Below are positions 28,938-39,640 of a stretch of 64,000 nucleotides of DNA, piece after piece. Origin of the DNA: Hydractinia symbiolongicarpus (Eukaryota > Cnidaria > Hydrozoa > Anthoathecata > Hydractiniidae); contig NC_079884.1 of the NCBI RefSeq assembly GCF_029227915.1, positions 5,892,001 to 5,956,000 on the forward strand, written 5' to 3'. Every line of letters begins with the position of its first letter. Positions within the stretch are counted from its first letter, which is position 1. Under the pieces are notes generated by a model, which searched no databases, had not been told where the DNA came from, and saw only the letters and a list, made by a program, of their open reading frames with translations. Both the position numbers and the translations under genes were made by a program.

Positions 28938-30957
28938 TCGCGATTTCCCGTAAATCCCGGGCTTGGCCGGTATAGTCGAATGTATACAAAGAAAGTACCC
29001 TGTGAGTAAACTCATTTCCAAAACGATTTTTTAAATTATCTTTTCACCACTAAAACGCATGAGAATTGTAGTTTTCACAAATGTTTTCATTTTTAATGAG
29101 ACGCTGAATAAAAGAAGTTTAATCGCCGGCAAACGAAAACCCGCCATTTTCCGTAAACCTCGGTCTCGGTCCGTATAATCAAAGGTATACAAAGAAAGTA
29201 CCCAGGGAGTAAACTCATTTCCCGAACGACTTTTTAAATTATTTTTTCACCACTAAAACGCATGAGACTTGTAGTTTTCAAAAATGTTTTCATTTTTGAT
29301 GAGACGCTGAATGAAAGAAGTTTAATCGCCAGCAAACGATAACCTGCGATTTCCCGTAAATCCCGGACTCGGCCCGTATAGTCAAAAGTATATAAAGAAA
29401 GTATCCAAGGTGTAAACTCATTTCCCGAACGATTTTTTAAATTATTATTTCACCATTAAAGCCCATGAGACTTGTAGTTTTTAAAAATGTTTTCATTTTG
29501 ATGAGACGCTGAATAAAAGAAGTTTAATCGCCGGCAAACGAAAACCCGCGACTTCCCGTAAATCCCGGTCTCGGCCCGTATAGTCAAACGTATACAAAGA
29601 AAGCACCCAGGGAGTAAACTCATTTCCCGAACGATTTTTTAAATTATATTTTCAACACTAAAACGCATGAGACTTGTAGTTTTCAAAAATGTTTTCATTT
29701 TTGATAAGACGCTGAATAAAAAGAAGTTTAATCGCCAGCAAACGAAAACCTGCGATTTTCCGTAAATCCCGGACTCGGCCCGTATAGTCAAAAGTATAAT
29801 AAGAAAGTACCCAGGGTGTAAACTCATTTCCCGAACGATTTTTTAAATTATTACTTCACCACTAAAGCCCATGAGACTTGTAGTTTTTAAAAATGTTTTC
29901 ATTTTTGATGAGACGCTGAATAAAAGAAGTTTAATCGCCGGCAAACGAAAACCCGCCATTTCCCGTAAACCCTGGACTCGACCCGTATAATCAAAAGTAT
30001 ACAAAGAAAGTACCCGGGGAGTAAACTCATTTCCCGAACGATTTTTTAATTTACTTTTTCACCACTAAAACGCATGAGACTTGTAGTTTTCAAAAATGTT
30101 TTCATTTTTGATGAGATGTTTAATGAAAGAGGTTTAATCGCCGGCAAACGAAAACCCGAGATTTCCCGTAAATCCCGGACTCGGCCCGAATAGTCAAAAG
30201 TATACAAAGAAAGTACCCAGGGAGTAAACTAATTTCCCAAACAATTTTTTGAATTATTATTTCGCCACTAAAGCCCATGAGACTTGTAGTTTTTAAAAAT
30301 GTTTTCATTTTTGATGAGACGCTGAATAAAAGAAGTTTAATCGCCGGCAAACGAAAACCCGCGATTTTCCGTAAATCCCGGACTCGGCCCGTATAGTCAA
30401 AAGTATACAAAGAAAGTACCCAGGGAGTAAACTCATTTCCGGAACGATTTTTTAAGTTATTTTTTCACCACTAAAACGCATGAGACTTGTAGTTTTCAGA
30501 AATGTTTTCATTTTTGATGAGACGCCTAATGAAAGTGGTTTAATCGCCGGCAAACGAAAACCCGCGATTTCCCGTAAATCCCGGGCTTGGCCGGTATAGT
30601 CGAATGTATACAAAGAAAGTACCCTGTGAGTAAACTCATTTCCAAAACGATTTTTTAAATTATCTTTTCACCACTAAAACGCATGAGACTTGTAGTTTTC
30701 ACAAATGTTTTCATTTTTGATGAGACGCTGAATAAAAGAAGTTTAATCGCCGGCAAACGAAAACCCGCCATTTTCTGTAAACCTCGGTCTCGGTCCGTAT
30801 AATCAAAGGTATACAAAGAAAGTACCCAGGGAGTAAGCTCATTTCCCGAACGACTTTTTAAATTATTTTTTCACCACTAAAACGCATGAGACTTGTAGTT
30901 TTCAAAAATGTTTTCATTTTTGATGAGACGCTGAATGAAAGAAGTTTAATCGCCGGC
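28113..30957 (+). repeat. Segmental copy, partner at 21.4-24.7 kb
   Basis: Paralogue of 21,415-24,665. It lacks the extra 406-bp pair and so probably shows the older arrangement. The left end falls near 28,113-28,125, inside a conserved part of the GC core, where the monomer switches variant. The right end falls near 30,957, where cgataacc replaces cgaaaacc. Confidence 0.8.
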
Positions 30958-31980
30958 AAACGATAACCTGCGATTTCCCGTAAATCCCGGACTCGGCCCG
31001 TATAGTCAAAAGTATACAAAGAAAGTATCCAAGGTGTAAACTCATTTCCCGAACGATTTTTGAAATTATTATTTCACCATTAAAGCCTATGAGACTTGTA
31101 GTTTTTAAAAATGTTTTCATTTTTGATGAGACGCTGAATAAAAGAAGTTTAATCGCCGGCAAACGAAAACCCGCGACTTCCCGTAAATCCCGGTCTCGGC
31201 CCGTATAGTCAAACGTATACAAAGAAAGCACCCAGGGAGTAAACTCATTTCCCGAACGATTTTTTAAATTATATTTTCAACACTAAAACGCATGAGACTT
31301 GTAGTTTTCAAAAATGTTTTCATTTTTGATGAGACGCTGAATGAAAGAAGTTTAATCGCCAGCAAACGAAAACCTGCGATTTTCCGTAAATCCCGGACTC
31401 GGCCCGTATAGTCAAAAGTATAATAAGAAAGTACCCAGGTTGTAAACCCATTTCCCGAACGATTTTTTAAATTATTACTTCACCACTAAAGCCCATGAGA
31501 CTTGTAGTTTTTAAAAATGTTTTCATTTTTGATGAGACGCTGAATAAAAGAAGTTTAATCGCCGGCAAACGAAAACCCGCCAATTCCCGTAAACCCTGGA
31601 CTCGACCCATATAATCAAAAGTATACAAAGAAAGTACCCAGGGAGTAAACTCATTTCCCGAACGATTTTTTAAATTACTTTTTCACCACTAAAACGCATG
31701 AGACTTGTAGTTTTCAAAAATGTTTTCATTTTTGATGAGACGCTGAATAAAAGACGTTTAATCGCCGGCAAACGAAAACCTGCGATTTCCCGTAAATCCC
31801 GGACTCGGTCCGTATAGTCAAAAGTATACAAAGAAAGTACCCAGGGAGTAAGCTCATTTCCAGAACGATGTTTTAAATTATTTTTTCACCACTAAAACGC
31901 ATAAGACTTGTAGTTTTTAAAAATGTTTTCATTTTTGATGAGACGCTAAATAAAAGAAGTTTAATCGCCAGCAAAAGAAA

Positions 31981-34852
31981 ACCCGCGATTTCCCGTAAAT
32001 CTCGGGCTTGGCCGGTATAGTCGAATGTATACAAAGAAAGTACCCTGTGAGTAAACTCATTTCCAAAACGATTTTTTAAATTATCTTTTCGCCACTAAAA
32101 CGCATGAGACTTGTAGTTTTCAGAAATGTTTTCATTTTTGATGAGACGTTTAATGAAAGTTGTTTAATCGCCGGCAAACAAAAACCCGCGATTTCCCGTA
32201 AATCCCGGGCTTGGCCCGTATAGTCGAATGTATACAAAGAAAGTACCCTGTGAGTAAACTCATTTCCGAAACGATTTTTTCAATTATCTTTTCACCACTA
32301 AAACGCATGAGACTTGCAGTTTTCAAAAATGTTTTCATTTTTGATGAGACGCTTAAGGAAACAGGTTTAATCGCTGGCAAACGAAAACCCGCGATTTCCC
32401 GTAAATCCCGGGCTTGGCCCGTATAGTCGAATGTATACAAAGAAAGTACCCTGTGAGTAAACTCATTTCCAGAACGATTTTTTAATTTATTTTTTCAACA
32501 CTAAAACGCATGAGACTTGTAGTTTTCAAAAATGTTTTCATTTTTGATGGGACGCTTAATGAAAGAGGTTTAATCGCCGGCAAACGAAAACCCGAGATTT
32601 CCCCTAAATCCCAGGCTTGGCCCGTATAGTCAAAAGTATACAAAGATAGTACCCAGGGAGTAAACTCATTTCCCGAACGATTTTTTAATTCATTTTTTCA
32701 CCACTAAAACGCATGAGACTTGTAGTTTTCAAAAATGTTTTCATTTTTGATAAGACGCTTAATGAAAGAGGTTTAATCGCCGGCAAACGAAAACCCGCGA
32801 TTTCCCGTAAATCCCGGACTCGGCCCGTATAGTCAAAAGTATACAAAGAAAGTATCCAGGGAGTAAACTCATTTCCGGAACGATTTTTTAAGTTATTTTT
32901 TCACCACTAAAACGCATGAGACTTGTAGTTTTCAGAAATGTTTTCATTTTTGATGAGACGCCTAATGAAAGTGGTTTAATCGCCGGCAAACGAAAACCCG
33001 CGATTTCCCGTAAATCCCGGGCTTGGCCCGTATAGTCGAATGTATACAAAGAAAGTACCCTGTGAGTAAACTCATTTCCAGAACGATTTTTTAATTTATT
33101 TTTTCAACACTAAAACGCATGAGACTTGTAGTTTTCAAAAATGTTTTCATTTTTGATGAGACGCTTAATGAAAGAGGTTTAATCGCCGGCAAACGAAAAC
33201 CCGAGATTTCCCCTAAATCCCAGGCTTGGCCCGTATAGTCAAAAGTATACAAAGATAGTACCCAGGGAGTAAACTCATTTCCCGAACGATTTTTTAATTC
33301 ATTTTTTCACCACTAAAACGCATGAGACTTGTAGTTTTCAAAAATGTTTTCATTTTTGATAAGACGCTTAATGAAAGAGGTTTAATCGCCGGCAAACGAA
33401 AACCCGCGATTTCCCGTAAATCCCGGACTCGGCCCGTATAGTCAAAAGTATACAAAGAAAGTACCCAGGGAGTAAACTCATTTCCGGAACGATTTTTTAA
33501 GTTATTTTTTCACCACTAAAACGCATGAGACTTGTAGTTTTCAGAAATGTTTTCATTTTTGATGAGACGCCTAATGAAAGTGGTTTAATCGCCGGCAAAC
33601 GAAAACCCGCGATTTCCCGTAAATCCCGGGCTTGGCCGGTATAGTCGAATGTATACAAAGAAAGTACCCTGTGAGTAAACTCATTTCCAAAACGATTTTT
33701 TAAATTATCTTTTCACCACTAAAACGCATGAGACTTGCAGTTTTCAAAAATGTTTTCATTTTTGATGAGACGCTGAATAAAAGAAGTTTAATCGCCGGCA
33801 AACGAAAACCCGCGATTTCCCGTAAATCTCGGGCTTGGCCGGTATAGTCGAATGTATACAAAGAAAGTACCCTGTGAGTAAACTCATTTCCAAAACGATT
33901 TTTTAAATTATCTTTTCGCCACTAAAACGCATGAGACTTGTAGTTTTCAGAAATGTTTTCATTTTTGATGAGACGTTTAATGAAAGTTGTTTAATCGCCG
34001 GCAAACAAAAACCCGCGATTTCCCGTAAATCCCGGGCTTGGCCCGTATAGTCGAATGTATACAAAGAAAGTACCCTGTGAGTAAACTCATTTCCGAAACG
34101 ATTTTTTCAACTATCTTTTCACCACTAAAACGCATGAGACTTGCAGTTTTCAAAAATGTTTTCATTTTTGATGAGACGCTTAATGAAACAGGTTTAATCG
34201 CTGGCAAACGAAAACCCGCGATTTCCCGTAAATCCCGGGCTTGGCCCGTATAGTCGAATGTATACAAAGAAAGTACCCTGTGAGTAAACTCATTTCCAGA
34301 ACGATTTTTTAATTTATTTTTTCAACACTAAAACGCATGAGACTTGTAGTTTTCAAAAATGTTTTCATTTTTGATGAGACGCTTAATGAAAGAGGTTTAA
34401 TCGCCGGCAAACGAAAACCCGAGATTTCCCCTAAATCCCGGACTTGGCCCGTATAGTCAAAAGTATACAAAGATAGTACCAAGGGAGTAAACTCATTTCC
34501 CGAACGATTTTTTAATTCATTTTTTCACCACTAAAACGCATGAGACTTGTAGTGTTCAAAAATGTTTTCATTTTTGATAAGACGCTTAATGAAAGAGGTT
34601 TAATCGCCGGCAAACGAAAACCCGCGATTTCCCGTAAATCCCGGACTCGGCCCGTATAGTCAAAAGTATACAAAGAAAGTACCCAGGGAGTAAACTCATT
34701 TCCGGAACGATTTTTTAAGTTATTTTTTCACCACTAAAACGCATGAGACTTGTAGTTTTCAGAAATGTTTTCATTTTTGATGAGACGCCTAATGAAAGTG
34801 GTTTAATCGCCGGCAAACGAAAACCCGCGATTTCCCGTAAATCCCGGGCTTG
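31981..34852 (+). repeat. Duplication at offset 1,827 bp with nested 609-bp repeat
   Basis: 31,981 to about 33,025 matches 33,808 to about 34,852, exactly nine monomers apart. Inside, the variant gagatttcccctaaatcc returns at 32,601 and 33,210 (609 bp, three monomers) and at 34,428 (1,827 bp from the first). Monomer variants appear in the same order each time. Confidence 0.8.
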
Positions 34853-36959
34853 GCCGGTATAGTCGAATGTATACAAAGAAAGTACCCTGTGAGTGAACTC
34901 ATTTCCAAAACGATTTTTTAAATTATCTTTTCACCACTAAAACGCATGAGACTTGCAGTTTTCAAAAATGTTTTCATTTTTGATGAGACGCTGAATAAAA
35001 GAAGTTTAATCGCCGACAAACGAAAACCCGCCATTTCCCGTAAACCCCGGTCTCGGTCCGTATAATCAAAAGTATACAAAGAAAGTACCCAGGGAGTAAA
35101 CTCATTTCCCGAACGACTTTTTAAATTATTTTTTCACCACTAAAACGCATGAGACTTGTAGTTTTCAAAAATGTTTTCATTTTTGATGAGACGCTGAATG
35201 AACGAAGTTTAATCGCTGGCAAACGAAAACCTGCGATTTCCCGTAAATCCCGGACTCGGCCCGTATAGTCAAAAGTATACAAAGAAAGTATCCAAGGTGT
35301 AAACTCATTTCCCGAACGATTTTTTAATATATTATTTCACCATTAAAGCCCATGAGACTTGTAGTTTTTAAAAATAATTTCATTTTTGATGAGACGCTGA
35401 ATAAAAGAAGTTTAATCGCCGGCAAACGAAAACCCGCGACTTCCCGTAAATCCCGGTCTCGGCCCGTATAGTCAAACGTATACAAAGAAAGCACCCAGGG
35501 AGTAAACTCATTTCCCGAACGATTTTTTAAATTATTACTTCACCACTAAAGCCCATGAGACTTGTAGTTTTTAAAAATGTTTTCATTTTTGATGAGACGC
35601 TGAATAAAAGAAGTTTAATCGCCGGCAAACGAAAACCCGCCATTTCCCGTAAACCCTGGACTCGGCCCGTATAAACAAAAGTATACAAAGAAAGTACCCA
35701 GGGAGTAAACTCATTTCCCAAACGATTTTTTAAATTATTATTTCACCACTAAAATGCATGAGACTTGTAGTTTTCAAAAATGTTTTCATTTTTGATGAGA
35801 CGCTGAATAAAAGCAGTTTAATCGCCGGCAAACGAAAACCTGCGATTTCCCGCAAATCCCGGACTCGGTCCGTATAGTCAAAAGTATACAAAGAAAGTAC
35901 CCAGGAAGTAAGCTCATTTCCAGAACGATTTTTTAAATTATTTTTTCACCACTAAAACGCATAAGACTTGTAGTTTTTAAAAATGTTTTCATTTTTGATG
36001 AGACGCTAAATAAAAGAAGTTTAATCGCAACCAAACGAAAACCCGCGATTTCCCGTAAATCTCGGACCTGGCCGGTATAGTCGAATGTATGCAAAGAAAG
36101 TACCCGGTGAGTAAACTCATTTCCAAAACGATTTTTTAAATTATCTTTTCACCACTAAAACGCATGAGACTTGTAGTTTTCAAAAATGTTTTCATTTTTG
36201 ATGAGACGCTTAATGAAAGAGGTTTAATCGCCGGCAAACGAAAACCCGAGATTTCCCCTAAATCCCGGACTTGGCCCGTATAGTCAAAAGTATACAGAGA
36301 AAGCATCCAAGGTGTAAACTCATTTCCCGAACGATTTTTTAAATTATTACTTCACCACTAAAGCCCATGAGACTTGTAGTTTTTAAAAATGTTTTCATTT
36401 TTGATGAGACGCTGAATAAAAGAAGTTTAATCGCCGGCAAACGAAAACCCGCGACTTCCCGTAAATCCCGTTCTCGGCCCGTATAGTCAAAAGTATACAA
36501 AGAAAGTACCCAGGGAGTAAACTCATTTCCCAAACGATTTTTTAAATTACTATTTCACCACTAAAGCCCATGAGACTTGTAGTTTTTAAAAATGTTTTCA
36601 TTTTTGATGAGACGCTGAATAAAAGAAGTTTAATCGCCGGCAAACGAAAACCTGCGATTTCCCGTAAATCCCGGACTCGGCCCGTATAGTCAAAAGTATA
36701 CAGAGAAAGCATCCAAGGTGTAAACTCATTTCCCGAACGATTTTCTAAATTATTATTTCACCATTAAAGCCCATGAGACTTGTAGTTTTTAAAAATGTTT
36801 TCATTTTTGATGAGACGCTGAATAAAAGAAGTTTAATCGCCGGCAAACGAAAACCCGCGACTTCCCGTAAATCCCGGTCTCGGCCCGTATAGTCAAAAGT
36901 ATACAAAGAAAGTACCCAGGGAGTAATCTCATTTCCCAAACGATTTTTTAAATTACTTT

Positions 36960-37760
36960 TTCACCACTAAAACGCATGAGACTTGTAGTTTTTAAAAATG
37001 TTTTCATTTTTGATGAGACGCTGAATAAAAGAAGTTTAATCGCCGGCAAACGAAAACCCGCGATTTCCCGTAAATCCCGGCTTGGCCCGTATATTCAAAA
37101 GTATACAAAGAAAGTACCCAGGGAGTAAAATCATTTCCCGAACGATTTTTTAAATTAATTTTTCACCACTAAAACGCATGAGACTTGTAGTTTTTAAAAA
37201 TGTTTTCATTTTTGATGAGACGCTAAATAAAAGAAGTTTAATCGCCGGCAAACGAAAACCCGCGATTTCCCGTAAATCCCGGGCTTGGCCGGTATAGTCG
37301 AATGTATACAAAGAGAGTACCCTGTGAGTAAACTCATTTCCAAAACGATTTTTTAAATTATCTTTTCACCACTAAAACGCATAAGACCTGTAGTTTTTAA
37401 AAATGTTTTCATTTTTGATGAGACGCTGAATAAAAGAAGTTTAATCGCCGGCAAACGAAAACCCGCGATTTCCTGTAAATCCCGGCTTGGCCCGTATATT
37501 CAAAAGTATACAAAGAAAGTACCCAGGGAGTAAAATCATTTCCCGAACGATTTTTTAAATTAATTTTTCACCACTAAAACGCATGAGACTTGTAGTTTTT
37601 AAAAATGTTTTCATTTTTGATAAGACGCTAAATAAAAGAAGTTTAATCGCCGGCAAACGAAAACCCGCGATTTCCCGTAAATCCCGGGCTTGGCCGGTAT
37701 AGTCGAATGTATACAAAGAGAGTACCCTGTGAGTAAACTCATTTCCAAAACGATTTTTTA
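36960..37760 (+). repeat. Dimer repeated at 405 bp
   Basis: A monomer with a shortened core, cccggcttggcccgtatattc, occurs near 37,078 and 37,483. Each is followed by the variants gtaaaatcatttcc, ttaatttttcacc and aagagagtaccc in the same order. This is one tandem duplication of two monomers. Confidence 0.7.
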
Positions 37761-38814
37761 AATTATCTTTTCAGCACTAAAACGCATGAGACTTGTAGTT
37801 TTCAAAAATGATTTCATTTTTGATGAGACGCTGAATAAAAGAAGTTTAATCGCCGGCAAACGAAAACCCGCCATTTCCCGTAAACCCCGGATTCGGTCCG
37901 TATAATCAAAAGTATACAAAGAAAGTACCCAGGGAGTAAACTCATTTCCCGAACGACTTTTTAAATTATTTTTTCACCACTAAAACGCATGAGACTTGTA
38001 GTTTTCAAAAATGTTTTCATTTTTGATGAGACGCTGAATGAAAGAAGTTTAATCGCCGTCAAACGAAAACCTGCGATTTCCCGTAAATCCCGGACTCGGA
38101 CCGTATAGTCAAAAGTATACAAAGAAAGTATCCAAGGTGTAAACTCATTTCCCGAACGATTTTTTAAATTATTATTTCACCATTAAAGCCCATGAGACTT
38201 GTAGTTTTTAAAAATGTTTTCATTTTTGATGAGACGCTGAATAAAAGAAGTTTAATCGCCGGCAAACGAAAACCCGCACTTTCCCGTAAATCCCGTACTC
38301 GGCCCGTATAGTCAAAAGTATACAAAGAAAGTACCCAGTGAGTAAACTCATTTCCCAAACGATTTTTTAAATTACTATTTCACCATTAAAGCCCATGAGA
38401 CTTGTAGTTTTTAAAAATGTTTTCATTTTTGATGAGACGCTGAATAAAAGAAGTTTAATCGCCGGCAAACGAAAACCCGCGATTTCCCGTATATCCCGGG
38501 CTTGGCCCGTATAGTCAAAAGTATACAAAGAAAGTACCCAGGGAGTAAACTCATTTCCCGAACGATTTTTTATAGTATTTTTTACCACTAAACGCATGAG
38601 ACTTGTAGTTTTCAAAAATGTTTTCATTTTTGATGAGACGCTTAATGAAAGAGGTTTAATCGCCGGCAAACGAAATCCTGCGTTTTCCCGTAAATCCGGG
38701 GCTTGGCCCGTATAGTCGAATGTATACAAAGAAAGTACCCAGGGAGTAAACTCATTTCCCGAACGATTTTTTAAATTTTTTTGTCACCACTAAAACGCAT
38801 GAGACTTGTAGTTT

Positions 38815-38836
38815 TCAAAAATGTTTTCATTTTTGA
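38815..38836 (+). other. Conserved 9-bp inverted repeat (one per monomer; example)
   Basis: Arms tcaaaaatg and catttttga, loop tttt: 22 nt, perfect in the example copy. Nearly every monomer keeps it. Many have a ttaaaaatg arm, which still allows eight pairs and a G-U pair in RNA. A minority have aaatatt or agaatg arms. It could extrude as a small cruciform, fold in satellite RNA, or bind a dimeric protein. No function is shown by the sequence. Confidence 0.75.
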
Positions 38837-38900
38837 TGAGACGCTTAATGAAAGAGGTTTAATCGCCGGAAAACGAAAACCCGCGATTTCCCGTAAATCC

Positions 38901-38913
38901 CGGGCTTGGCCCG
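38901..38913 (+). other. Core hairpin of type B monomers (example)
   Basis: cgggc-ttg-gcccg, a 5-bp GC stem with a 3-nt loop. It is present in type B cores. In type A cores the corresponding cggactcggcccg pairs much less well, so the hairpin is a type-specific feature. Confidence 0.65.
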
Positions 38914-39640
38914 TATAGTCGAATGTATACAAAGAAAGTACCCTGTGAGTAAACTCATTTCCAGAACGATTTTTTAAATTATTTTTTCACCACTAAAACG
39001 CATTAGACTTGTAGTTTTTAAAAATGTTTTCATTTTTGATGAGACGCTGAATAAAAGAAGTTTAATCGCCGGCAAACGAAAACCTGCGATTTCCCGTAAA
39101 TCCTGGACTCTGCCCGTATAGCCAAAAGTATACAAAGAAAGTACCCAGGGAGTAAACTCATTTCCCAAACGATTTTTTAAATTATTATTTCACCACTAAA
39201 ACGCATGAGACTTGTAGTTTTCAAAAATGTTTTCATTTTTGATGAGACGCTTAATGAAAGAGGTTTAATCGCCGGCAAACGAAATCCTGCGTTTTCCCGT
39301 AAATCCGGGGCTTGGCCCGTATAGTCGAATGTATACAAAGAAAGTACCCAGGGAGTAAACTCATTTCCCGAACGATTTTTTAAATTTTTTTGTCACCACT
39401 AAAACGCATGAGACTTGTAGTTTTCAAAAATGTTTTCATTTTTGATGAGACGCTTAATGAAAGAGGTTTAATCGCCGGAAAACGAAAACCCGCGATTTCC
39501 CGTAAATCCCGGGCTTGGCCCGTATAGTCGAATGTATACAAAGAAAGTACCCTGTGAGTAAACTCATTTCCAGAACGATTTTTTAAATTATTTTTTCACC
39601 ACTAAAACGCATTAGACTTGTAGTTTTTAAAAATGTTTTC

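Larger units (their letters stand above)
38798..39000 (+). repeat. Representative satellite monomer (type B, 203 bp)
   Basis: Chosen as a reference copy, from catgagac to the next such start at 39,001. Its parts are: inverted repeat with 9-bp arms at 38,815-38,836; GC-rich core at about 38,867-38,913, ending in the small hairpin cgggcttggcccg (38,901-38,913); a gtatac palindrome just after it; inverted repeat tgagtaaactca at 38,946-38,957; and two T6 runs at 38,970-38,975 and 38,982-38,987, 12 bp apart. The length of 203 bp is close to one nucleosome plus linker. Because 203 is not a multiple of three, any reading frame shifts from one monomer to the next. Confidence 0.9.

Noticed and set aside
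38832-38860. Hammerhead ribozyme core (tgatgag followed by gaaa)
   Set aside because: The essential C of CTGATGA is T in all copies I examined, no stem II hairpin lies between tgatgag and gaaa, and the opposite strand has no such core.
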